64,000 nt of DNA, taken from Marinobacter lipolyticus (GTDB lineage: Bacteria; Pseudomonadota; Gammaproteobacteria; Pseudomonadales; Oleiphilaceae). This document shows, in pieces, positions 18,607-25,933 of the stretch (its first letter is position 1; every line of letters starts with the position of its first letter). The notes beneath the pieces are model-generated. The model was given only the letters and a program-made list of their open reading frames with translations. It ran no database searches and had not been told where the DNA came from. The stretch spans positions 54,022 to 118,021 of the forward strand of contig NZ_QTKT01000011.1 of NCBI RefSeq assembly GCF_018424605.1, given 5' to 3'. The translations under genes were made by a program, and so were the position numbers.

Positions 18607-19677
18607 TCAGTCGGTAGCGATGCTGTTCAGATAGGCCTTATCGGAGATGTTGGTCCACTTGCGAACCTTCTGCAGGTACTCGCGCTGGGAGGTAATGATC
18701 TCGTTGGCCAGCGGGTCCTTCTCCGCCTCCTCCTCCAACAGCTTGTTGGTGGCATCCCGCAAGGCGTCGATCACCTCCGGCGGGAACGTCTTGTGCGTGA
18801 CGTTGGGGTAGTCTTCCTTCATGCGGTCCCAGGCCTCCGCGCTCATGTGCGTGCTCTGGATGTACATGTCATAGGCCGCGGTGCGCATGGATACCCGCAG
18901 AATTTCCTGGAGATCCGCCGGCAGGCTGTCCCAGGTTTTCTGGTTGATCAGGAACTGCACCTCGGCTCCCGGCTCCTGCCAGCCGGAGTAGTAGTAATCC
19001 GCAATCTGGTGAAAGCCCATGGGCAGATCCAGCGCCGGTCCCACCCATTCGAGGGCATCGATGGTGCCGCGTTCCAGGGCGGTATACAGCTCGCCCGGCG
19101 GAATGTTGGTGACCGCCACACCGATTTCCGCCATCACCTCGCCGGCAAAGCCGGGGGTTCTCATCTTCAGGCCCTGCAGGTCCTCGAGGGAAGTGATCTC
19201 CTCACGGAACCAGCCACCCATCTGGTTGCCGGTGTTGCCGCCGGGAAACGACAGCAGGCCATGTGGTTTGTAGACCTTTTCCATCAACTCCATGCCACCG
19301 CCGTAGTAGAACCAGGCGTATTGTTCCTGGGCCAGCATGCCGAACGGTACGGTAGTGAAATACATGGCGTTGGGGATGGTGCCCTTGTAGTAATAGGACG
19401 CCGTGTGGCCCATGTCGTACTGACCCTGGCGCACCATATCGAAAATACCGAAAGGCGCCTTGTGCTTGTTGGAGGAATCGATGCGGAACTGCAGCCGGCC
19501 CTCGGACATTTTCTCGGCCATGGCCGCCATGCTGCGGGGTGTCTCCCCCAGAATCGGCGAATTTGGGCCCCAAGTTTCCGCGAGGCGAATGGTGTAGGTT
19601 TTCTCGGCCATCAGCGAGGTGCTGGTTACCGACAGCACCAGGGCCGCAGCCAGACATTTCAGCGTGTGCATGGACAT
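18607..19677 (-). CDS. Orphan TRAP-type solute-binding protein (DctP/TakP-like)
   Basis: A 356-residue DctP-family periplasmic binding protein with a signal peptide of about 24 residues (ending SLMA). Family motifs are [44 protein letters not shown] with the carboxylate-binding Arg, and [27 protein letters not shown]. The last resembles the alpha-keto-acid/lactate-type group (TakP-like). Ligand is probably an organic acid. No DctQ or DctM gene lies nearby, so it must use a distant permease or serve a receptor. The ATG at 19675-19677 is chosen to give a normal signal peptide; an in-frame ATG two codons later is equally possible. A chemoreceptor gene precedes it on the same strand. Confidence 0.83.
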   Translation of the reverse strand: MSMHTLKCLAAALVLSVTSTSLMAEKTYTIRLAETWGPNSPILGETPRSMAAMAEKMSEGRLQFRIDSSNKHKAPFGIFDMVRQGQYDMGHTASYYYKGTIPNAMYFTTVPFGMLAQEQYAWFYYGGGMELMEKVYKPHGLLSFPGGNTGNQMGGWFREEITSLEDLQGLKMRTPGFAGEVMAEIGVAVTNIPPGELYTALERGTIDALEWVGPALDLPMGFHQIADYYYSGWQEPGAEVQFLINQKTWDSLPADLQEILRVSMRTAAYDMYIQSTHMSAEAWDRMKEDYPNVTHKTFPPEVIDALRDATNKLLEEEAEKDPLANEIITSQREYLQKVRKWTNISDKAYLNSIATD

Positions 19678-19783
19678 AGCGGGATGGATTCCTGTTGTTG
19701 TATTGGTTGAACAGTCGGGTTTCATCATAGCGGGCGAAAGGAGGATCGCCAATGCCTGTAATCCCCCTTCCGCCGTGCCGATG

Positions 19784-21460
19784 TCAGACCTTGAACTGCC
19801 CGACCAGCTCCCGCAGACTTTCACCCAGACGCGCCAGTTCGTGGCTCGCTTCGTTGGTCTGGGTTACCCCGGTGTCGCGGCGCTGGGCGGCATCCACAAT
19901 GCGCACCACGTTCTGATTGATCTCTTCCGCCACCTGGCTTTGCTGCTCTGCAGCAGTAGCGATCTGGGTCACCTGATCGTGGATCTGGCCCACCGATGTC
20001 TCAATCGTGCTCAGTGCTCCGGTGGCATGGTTGATGCGCTCAACGGTTTCGGTGGAGTGGTCGCGGGAGGCATTCATGCGCTCCACTGCGGCCCGTGATT
20101 CACTGACAAAGCCGTCGATCATCTCGCGAATCTGTTCTGCCGACTCTGCACTGCGCTTGGCCAGCTGCCGCACCTCGTCCGCCACCACCGAGAAGCCACG
20201 GCCATGCTCACCGGCACGAGCAGCCTCAATGGCAGCATTCAACGCCAGCAGGTTGGTCTGCTCGGTGACCGCGTGGATCACATCCAGCACTTTCTGGATG
20301 TCGTCGGATTTCTCCGCGAGGGAATTGATGCTGCGGGCGCTCTGTTCCATTTCGCCAGACAGCCGGTTAACGGCCTGCTGGGCGTTGGAAACCGTTTCGC
20401 CGCCATCCCGCGCCATGCGGTCGGCGTCGGAAGCGGCCGCTTCCACTTCGTTGGCATTGCCGGCAATCTGCTGGATGGTGGCGGCCATTTCATTGATCGC
20501 CGAGGCAATCTGGTCGGTCTCCGAGCCCTGCTCCTGCACCGACGCGCGGGTTTCGTTGGCTACCCGGCTAAGTTCCTCCGCGGCCGAGGCCACCTGATCC
20601 GTGGTCGAGCCCACTTCACGGATGGTGTTCTGGATCTTGATCACAAACGCGTTGAAACGACGGCCAAGCTCTGCCAGTTCGTCCTTGCCGTCCTCCGGCA
20701 GGCGCTGGCGCAGGTCGCCTTCGCCATCGGCAATTTCCTGCATCATGTTGCTGACGTTTTTCAGCGGCACGGTCACCGTACGGCCCACCAGCACCCCGAT
20801 CACAAGCGCGATTGCCACCACCACAAGGGTGACCAGCAGGATGAAGCCCAGGGTCGCCGATTTACTTTCTTCGATGACCGCACGGGCGGCGGCGACTTCC
20901 CGCTCAATATCGGTGATGTAGACACCGGCGCCAATCATCCAGTCCCAGTCCGGGATGATGGTGGAATAGGACATCTTGGGTTCTTCGTTGCCGGAAGCCG
21001 GGTTCATCCAGTCATAACCGTAAAAGCCGTCGCCCTCACCAGCTTTAAACAGATCCCCCACCAGACGCTTCAGAGTCGGGTTACTGGTCGGACCTTCCTT
21101 GGAAGGGTCCGGCGCGTAGGCCAGGTTGTACACATCACGGGTGTAGGCAAACACGTAATTGGTTTTGTCGAAGCGAATGGAGCGCAGTCGCGAAGCCGCG
21201 GCCTCTTTGGCTTCGCGCTCGTTCAACGACGGATCGTTTTTGGCCTCCAGGACGACCGCCCGGGCCGCATCCACCAGGTTCTTCAGACCGCCTTTACGGG
21301 CTTCCAGCAAGCTGCTTTCGAGGCGCTTGAGTTCCTCTTCACCGTTGGCCTGAATCTGATTGGCGGTAATCCACGCCAGGGTCGCTGCCGTAATCAGTAC
21401 GGGCACGAGTGCGCCCACCAGCAGACGCGATCGAACGGTGAAACGGTTCAGAAAATTCAT
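19784..21460 (-). CDS. Methyl-accepting chemotaxis protein with sCache-type sensor
   Basis: A 558-residue chemoreceptor. It has a first membrane helix (about 10-32), a periplasmic single-Cache domain (about 33-190, with [10 protein letters not shown] and [14 protein letters not shown], the sCache_2 hallmark), a second helix (about 203-226), a HAMP domain and a long cytoplasmic signalling hairpin with the tip [24 protein letters not shown]. sCache_2 domains bind small organic acids such as acetate, propionate or pyruvate. A sigma-28-type promoter lies upstream (21618-21644). The DctP-like protein encoded 106 bases downstream might share its ligand range. Confidence 0.92.
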   Translation of the reverse strand: MNFLNRFTVRSRLLVGALVPVLITAATLAWITANQIQANGEEELKRLESSLLEARKGGLKNLVDAARAVVLEAKNDPSLNEREAKEAAASRLRSIRFDKTNYVFAYTRDVYNLAYAPDPSKEGPTSNPTLKRLVGDLFKAGEGDGFYGYDWMNPASGNEEPKMSYSTIIPDWDWMIGAGVYITDIEREVAAARAVIEESKSATLGFILLVTLVVVAIALVIGVLVGRTVTVPLKNVSNMMQEIADGEGDLRQRLPEDGKDELAELGRRFNAFVIKIQNTIREVGSTTDQVASAAEELSRVANETRASVQEQGSETDQIASAINEMAATIQQIAGNANEVEAAASDADRMARDGGETVSNAQQAVNRLSGEMEQSARSINSLAEKSDDIQKVLDVIHAVTEQTNLLALNAAIEAARAGEHGRGFSVVADEVRQLAKRSAESAEQIREMIDGFVSESRAAVERMNASRDHSTETVERINHATGALSTIETSVGQIHDQVTQIATAAEQQSQVAEEINQNVVRIVDAAQRRDTGVTQTNEASHELARLGESLRELVGQFKV

Positions 21461-21617
21461 GGTGCCTTGCTCCCGGATATTTGTTCTCGTTGTGCATTAT
21501 CTACACACTGCGCGGCCGGGACTGTTCCAGAATGTTAAGCAACGTTTCCGAAACCTGCCTGCCCCGGCCTGTGCGGTCGTATAACGTCTTTGAATGTAGC
21601 GTTCTGAGATAAGGTGG

Positions 21618-21644
21618 GTATCGGCCGTAATGTAAACGGCTTGA
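21618..21644 (-). promoter_or_regulatory. Sigma-28 (FliA) promoter of the chemoreceptor gene
   Basis: On the minus strand TCAA (21641-21644), a 15-base spacer and GCCGATAC (21618-21625) match the flagellar sigma-28 consensus TAAA-N15-GCCGATAA closely. The predicted transcript starts about 150 bases before the chemoreceptor ATG, so the gene would be expressed with the flagellar regulon. Confidence 0.72.
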
Positions 21645-21684
21645 GCAGGGATTAGACTAAAGGACCATCACACAGGGCCGGCCC

Positions 21685-23031
21685 ATGAAGCATCTGTTTC
21701 TCGTTCGCCACGCCAAATCCAGCTGGGCAGACGATGCCCTTTGCGACCGGGACCGGCCGCTGAATCCCCGCGGCGAGCGCCAGCTTGCGCCCCTGGGCAG
21801 GGCCTTGCAGGCAGCCGGGGCCTTCGAGGCCCAGCCATTCTGCAGCGATGCCACCCGCGCCCGCGCTACCCTGGAGGGCATCCTGCCCGCTGCCTCTACG
21901 GACGTGAAACGCCACGCCCTCAGTGAACTCTACACCTTCGATTTCCGGCGCCTGCTGGCGTGGCTGCGTCAACAGGGCAAGGACGACCGCTTACTGGTTG
22001 TAGGGCACAACCCCGCCTTGCTGGAACTGGCCCAGTGGCTGCTCAAACACCCGCCGGAGCAGTTACCCACCGGCAGTTTCATCCACCTCCGCTTGCCCAT
22101 CAAACAATGGCACCAGCTCGAGCAGGGGCAAGGTAAGCTCATCGCACTGCGGACGCCGACGGATTTCAGCTACAGCCACTTTGCCCGCAAGTTCCGTAAA
22201 CAGGGCAGCATCTGCGAGCCGGCGCAGGGTGTCCAGTCGGCGCTTGTGCACCAGTCACAGCGGCTGGAGCAATTGCAAAACGGGGTCATTCTGGGGCTGG
22301 ATGACGAGTTTCTGCACCAATACCGCATAGCGCTCCGCCGCAGCCGGGCGCTCGCCGAAGCGCTCCAGGAGGTGGTCCGCGACAAGACCCTGGCGAAAGC
22401 CGTCAAAGACCTGAAGCGCCACGCCCGCGCCACCGGTTCCCTGCGGGATCTGCACGTGTGGCAGCAGAAGCTGCCGGAGCTGTGCGGTGACAGTTTCGAA
22501 GTGCGGGCGGCCCTTCAGAACTGGTTTGGCAAGGAGGCGGCGCACAGGCACAAAAAACTTACCAAGCGCCTTGGCAGCAAGCGCTATCACCAGAGCATGA
22601 GTGACTGGCGCAATCTAATTGAGTCCCAGAGATTCCAGAAACTGACCCGGGCATTGAACCGCAAAGACATCCAAACAGTCGTCGGGCGCCGTATAAGGTT
22701 GTTCAACAGGCGCACGGCGGAGCTGATGCACACCTCACCGGACGAGGACATCCATCGGCTGCGCAAGAAACTCAAACGCATTCGCTATCTGATGGAACTG
22801 GATGCCGGGAACTGGAAAAGCCTGCTGAAAACGGTCAGGGCAAGGCAGGAACTCTATGGCCATTTTCAGGATCTGCATGTGCAGATCGACTTCCTGGCCC
22901 ATTTCCGCGCGGCGGCGCCAGACGTGCTGCCGACCGCGCTCGCAGATATCAGGCACACGCTGGACGATCGCAAGGCGGAAACCCGCCGGCAGATTCTGGC
23001 CCTTGGAGGACTCGATGGAGCCCCGCTATGA
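21685..23031 (+). CDS. SixA-like histidine phosphatase fused to a CHAD domain
   Basis: A 448-residue two-domain protein. Residues 1-160 are a SixA-type histidine phosphatase: the RHAKSSW motif (catalytic His9), an Arg in the LNPRGERQL segment, and the second histidine in VVGHNPALLELA (His108). Residues about 190-440 form a CHAD domain, an all-helical module rich in His, Arg and Lys (for example HQYRIALRRSRALAEAL and HRLRKKLKRIRYLMEL) known to bind polyphosphate. SixA removes phosphate from phosphohistidine; the fusion suggests action on or near polyphosphate, which is inference. The start ATG follows a GGCCGG stretch with no strong SD. It overlaps the downstream DCC gene by 17 bases. Confidence 0.87.
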   Translation: MKHLFLVRHAKSSWADDALCDRDRPLNPRGERQLAPLGRALQAAGAFEAQPFCSDATRARATLEGILPAASTDVKRHALSELYTFDFRRLLAWLRQQGKDDRLLVVGHNPALLELAQWLLKHPPEQLPTGSFIHLRLPIKQWHQLEQGQGKLIALRTPTDFSYSHFARKFRKQGSICEPAQGVQSALVHQSQRLEQLQNGVILGLDDEFLHQYRIALRRSRALAEALQEVVRDKTLAKAVKDLKRHARATGSLRDLHVWQQKLPELCGDSFEVRAALQNWFGKEAAHRHKKLTKRLGSKRYHQSMSDWRNLIESQRFQKLTRALNRKDIQTVVGRRIRLFNRRTAELMHTSPDEDIHRLRKKLKRIRYLMELDAGNWKSLLKTVRARQELYGHFQDLHVQIDFLAHFRAAAPDVLPTALADIRHTLDDRKAETRRQILALGGLDGAPL

Positions 23032-23392
23032 CACCCTGTTTTACGATGGCCAGTGCCCGCTCTGCGCCAGGGAAATCCGTACCCTTCGCAAATTGCAGCG
23101 CGGCCGGCTGATCTTCGCAGACATCCACGAACAGCGCAGTGGCAATAGCCATCTCCCCAGCCAGGAGGCTCTGCTCCGGCGACTGCACCTGATGACCTGG
23201 ACCGGCGAATGGATCACTGGCCTTGCGGCCAACGTCCGCGCGTGGTCGCACACACCGTTCGGGTTCCTGTTCAGGCCACTGCTGTGGCCGGGCATCTTCC
23301 CGATGGCCTCACGGGTTTACGAAAACTGGGCGGACAGGCGTTTTGATCGCAAATACGCCTGTGCAAGCTGCAGCGCTGGAGATTCGGCGTAA
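23015..23392 (+). CDS. DCC-family (DUF393) thiol-disulfide oxidoreductase-like protein
   Basis: A 125-residue DUF393 protein. The defining motif DGQCPLC (residues 11-17, with Cys14 and Cys17) follows the first strand. Further conserved parts are FADIHEQ, the MTWTGEWITGLAA segment and a C-terminal RRFDRKYACASC with two more Cys. The family is predicted to have a thioredoxin-like redox function, but no member reaction is well defined. The ATG at 23015 has GGAGGA just upstream, inside the end of the SixA-CHAD gene, so the two are probably cotranscribed. Confidence 0.83.
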   Translation: MEPRYDTLFYDGQCPLCAREIRTLRKLQRGRLIFADIHEQRSGNSHLPSQEALLRRLHLMTWTGEWITGLAANVRAWSHTPFGFLFRPLLWPGIFPMASRVYENWADRRFDRKYACASCSAGDSA

Positions 23393-23407
23393 GGTAAAGA
23401 GGGGAAA

Positions 23408-23429
23408 GCCTGCCCCATCAGGGGCGGGC
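23408..23429 (-). terminator. Hairpin at the end of the ychJ-rarD-DUF3565 operon
   Basis: A 9-bp stem (GCCTGCCCC / GGGGCGGGC with one G-T pair) around a 4-base loop overlaps the DUF3565 stop codon and is followed by a short T-run on the minus strand. It lies between convergent genes and may terminate both. Confidence 0.5.
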
Positions 23430-23627
23430 ATCCGGCGGCGCGTGCTCGTCGCACTTGCGGCAATCCAGTTCAAAACCGAGCATGGACTGCCGACCTTCCC
23501 CGGTCATTACCCAGGGCCGATTGACCCAGGGAGGCGTGTGGCGCACATGCTGATTGTGGCCACAGGCCAGTTGGGCAACCCAATGGCTCTCCTCATCGCT
23601 GTGGTAGCCGATGATGGGTTGCTTCAT
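23418..23627 (-). CDS. DUF3565 small zinc-binding-like protein
   Basis: A 69-residue protein matching DUF3565 in size and pattern: an N-terminal PIIGYHSDEESHWVAQLACGHNQHVRH and a C-terminal FELDCRKCDEH. The CGH...H and CxxC pairs could hold one zinc ion. The function is unknown; homologues have been labelled pressure-regulated proteins in marine bacteria. Its ATG overlaps the rarD stop by four bases, placing it last in a ychJ-rarD-DUF3565 operon. Confidence 0.78.
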   Translation of the reverse strand: MKQPIIGYHSDEESHWVAQLACGHNQHVRHTPPWVNRPWVMTGEGRQSMLGFELDCRKCDEHAPPDARP

Positions 23628-24535
23628 TGCTTTACCTCGTCACTGACCGCCACCGAAGCGCGCCCCCGCCAGGCCGACCAGGAATAAAGCCCCAGTGCCA
23701 CCCAGATCATCGCGAAGCTGAGCAGCTTCTCGTTACTGAGGGGTTCGTGGAATACAAACAAGGCAATCAGGAACTGGATGGTGGGGTTGATATACATCAG
23801 AAAACCCACCGTGGCCAGACGCAGCCGGCGCGCCGCCCCGGCGAACGCCAGCAGCGGGATGGCGGTGACAACGCCACTGGAAATCAGCAGCAGCGTCAGG
23901 CCGGGGCCCTCGGCGAAGTGGGAGCGGCCCGTCACACTCAGGGTCGCCAGCGCCAGCAGGCTCAGGGGCAACAACAGCAGAGTTTCCACAAACAGCCCGG
24001 AGAGCCCGTCCAGTTCGACCTGCTTGCGAAGCAAACCGTAGGTGCCGAAACTGAACGCCAGCACCAGGGTAATCCAGGGCACCACTCCCAACAGGAACAG
24101 CTGGTAGAGTATCGCGACCGTGGCCAGGGCCACCGCCCAGATCTGCAGCCGGGTAATGCGCTCGCGCAACACCAGCATACCCAGCCCCACGTTCACCAGC
24201 GGGGTAAGAAAATAGCCGAGGCTGGCCTGCAGAACGTGGCGGGTTTCCACCGCGTAGATATACACCCCCCAGTTCAGCGCAATAAACACCGCACAACCGA
24301 ACACCACCCCGAGCTTCTTCGGATGGGCCAGTGCGCCGGTGATCGGTGGCCAGCGCCGGAGAATACTCACCACAACCGCGAGAAACACACAGGACCAGAT
24401 AACCCGGTGCAACAGCACCTCGAAGGCTGGCACTCCGGCGAATAGCGCGAAATATAAGGGGAAACAGCCCCACATGCTGTACGCAGCGAGACCGAAGAAC
24501 ACACCTTTGGTGACTTCCGGGGTGGCGTTTTTCAT
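23624..24535 (-). CDS. rarD: RarD/EamA-family permease
   Basis: A 303-residue inner-membrane protein with ten hydrophobic helices in two EamA-like halves. The N-terminus (GVFFGLAAYSMWGCFPLYFALF) and YAVETRHVLQASLGYFLTPLVNVGLGMLVLRERIT are characteristic of RarD proteins. E. coli RarD was annotated from a chloramphenicol-sensitivity link, but its transport substrate is not firmly known. The ATG at 24533-24535 overlaps the ychJ stop by four bases; the frame upstream of it is ychJ antisense-frame extension and was excluded. Confidence 0.88.
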   Translation of the reverse strand: MKNATPEVTKGVFFGLAAYSMWGCFPLYFALFAGVPAFEVLLHRVIWSCVFLAVVVSILRRWPPITGALAHPKKLGVVFGCAVFIALNWGVYIYAVETRHVLQASLGYFLTPLVNVGLGMLVLRERITRLQIWAVALATVAILYQLFLLGVVPWITLVLAFSFGTYGLLRKQVELDGLSGLFVETLLLLPLSLLALATLSVTGRSHFAEGPGLTLLLISSGVVTAIPLLAFAGAARRLRLATVGFLMYINPTIQFLIALFVFHEPLSNEKLLSFAMIWVALGLYSWSAWRGRASVAVSDEVKQ

Positions 24536-24990
24536 AGGCAGCAGGCCTTGTGTTTCTTGCCGCTGCCGCAGGGGCACGGGTCGTTGCGCCCGGGTTTGAG
24601 CGTCCCTTCGCGGGTATCGCCTTGCAGGTAATACCAGCGCCCCGCCTCACGCTCGAATTCGGACGCTTCCTCAAGAAATCCCCAGCCATCACCCAAACGG
24701 TAGATTGCACGAAAGTGTACCGCGCCCTTATCGCCCGCTTGCGAGTGGTCGAGAATCTGCAATGACGCCCACTGTGGCCCGTTTTCCAGCGAAAGGCTGT
24801 CAGGACGGGTGTCCGGATGCCAGGTAGCGCGCAGGTAGTCAGGCAGGTTCAGAACAAAGGCGGAATAGCGGGAGCGCATCAGGGCGTCCGGTGTCGGGGC
24901 CGCCTCGCCGCGATGAAAGCGTTGGCAGCACTCGCCGTAGGTTTGCTCGCTGCCGCAGGGGCAGAGGGATTGTGGAGAATACTGGGTCAT
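24532..24990 (-). CDS. ychJ: YchJ-family SEC-C motif protein
   Basis: A 152-residue YchJ-like protein. It begins with CPCGSEQTYGECCQRFH, contains the conserved PDALMRSRYSAFV helix and FRAIY strand, and ends with a SEC-C zinc motif (DPCPCGSGKKHKACC). The fold is NTF2-like between two Cys clusters. SEC-C motifs bind zinc and often contact ribosome or SecB partners; the function of YchJ is unknown. It leads the ychJ-rarD-DUF3565 operon. Confidence 0.88.
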   Translation of the reverse strand: MTQYSPQSLCPCGSEQTYGECCQRFHRGEAAPTPDALMRSRYSAFVLNLPDYLRATWHPDTRPDSLSLENGPQWASLQILDHSQAGDKGAVHFRAIYRLGDGWGFLEEASEFEREAGRWYYLQGDTREGTLKPGRNDPCPCGSGKKHKACCL

Positions 24991-25050
24991 CAGGCGTCGG
25001 TCTGTTTGCTCGGGTTTCGGGTGCGCCAGTGTAGCAATATCGCCGCGGCC

Positions 25051-25731
25051 TTACCCGGCCCCCAGGTGCACGCGAAAACGGCTCTGGCGCCACAGCCAGG
25101 CCAGCCACAGCGCGTGGGCATTGATCAGCAGCGCAAGAATCCACTCGAAGGCATCGTCCTTGCGATCGTAGAATTCCGGTACCACACCGTCGAGAATCAC
25201 CGACAGGATACCCACGAAAAGCGTCAGCTGGCACAGATTCAGTAGCCGGGTTCCGCTGCGATGCCAGCGTGGATGGGTGCGCAGAGCAGCACTGACCAGC
25301 AGTTCGCAGATAAAGGTAAACGCGAAATACAGCACCACACCGATACGGCGGGTCAGATGGAAACCGTCGCCGGCATGGCCCAAGGCCAGTGTGTAGGCAC
25401 CGAGCGCCACACAGGCGATCAACCCGAGCCACGGCACCCAGGCCACGCCGCGGGTGTGAATCCCCAATTGGCGCAGCCAGAGGCCGTTGAGCCACCAGAA
25501 CAGAATGCCGAGGATCGCCGCCGGCAGCATGGTGCCCTTGAAGATGAAATAGGAGGTACCGTGGCGACCGGTGCGGCTGATGCTGGTGCAGCTGTCCCAG
25601 TAGGGTATGCAGAACGACACATGACCCTCCAGCACCGACACCATAAACGTGGTATGAATGGTCAACAGAGGTATCAGGCCGGCGGCAAGCGCCAGCCACC
25701 AAAGGGGAATCGATGAATTGCTGTTCAACAT
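25051..25731 (-). CDS. Six-helix membrane protein, possibly Frag1/DRAM/Sfk1-like
   Basis: A 226-residue integral membrane protein with about six hydrophobic segments (about 9-30, 62-82, 97-117, 128-150, 163-182, 193-212). The first loop carries HVSFCIPYWDSCTSISRTGRHGTSYFIFKG, which resembles the extracytoplasmic region of Frag1/DRAM/Sfk1-type proteins. The function is unknown in bacteria. It is divergent from pelA across about 200 bases, so the two could share regulatory DNA, but there is no evidence that it takes part in Pel synthesis. Confidence 0.6.
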   Translation of the reverse strand: MLNSNSSIPLWWLALAAGLIPLLTIHTTFMVSVLEGHVSFCIPYWDSCTSISRTGRHGTSYFIFKGTMLPAAILGILFWWLNGLWLRQLGIHTRGVAWVPWLGLIACVALGAYTLALGHAGDGFHLTRRIGVVLYFAFTFICELLVSAALRTHPRWHRSGTRLLNLCQLTLFVGILSVILDGVVPEFYDRKDDAFEWILALLINAHALWLAWLWRQSRFRVHLGAG

Positions 25732-25785
25732 AACCCCTCACTCCAACGATCCTGAGCTGGTGAAAGATTAATGCGCGCGGCGGTG

Positions 25786-25823
25786 CAACTTTTTCAGTTG
25801 TCACACGTATCAACGACGTCGTT
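25786..25823 (+). promoter_or_regulatory. Palindromes upstream of pelA, candidate operators
   Basis: Two inverted repeats lie in the divergent gap before pelA: CAACT-N5-AGTTG (25786-25800) and the perfect 12-bp palindrome AACGACGTCGTT (25812-25823). Neither matches the FleQ box known from Pseudomonas pel promoters. They are candidate regulator sites on symmetry and position alone. Confidence 0.35.
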
Positions 25824-25933
25824 TTATCGTAGCCTCAGGTTTACGAGTTATCTACAATCGACGCAAGCCACACATTTACAAAGCGCGCCCACGGTACCTG
25901 AAGTTGCAGTCCGCGCCTCATTATCGGTACACG

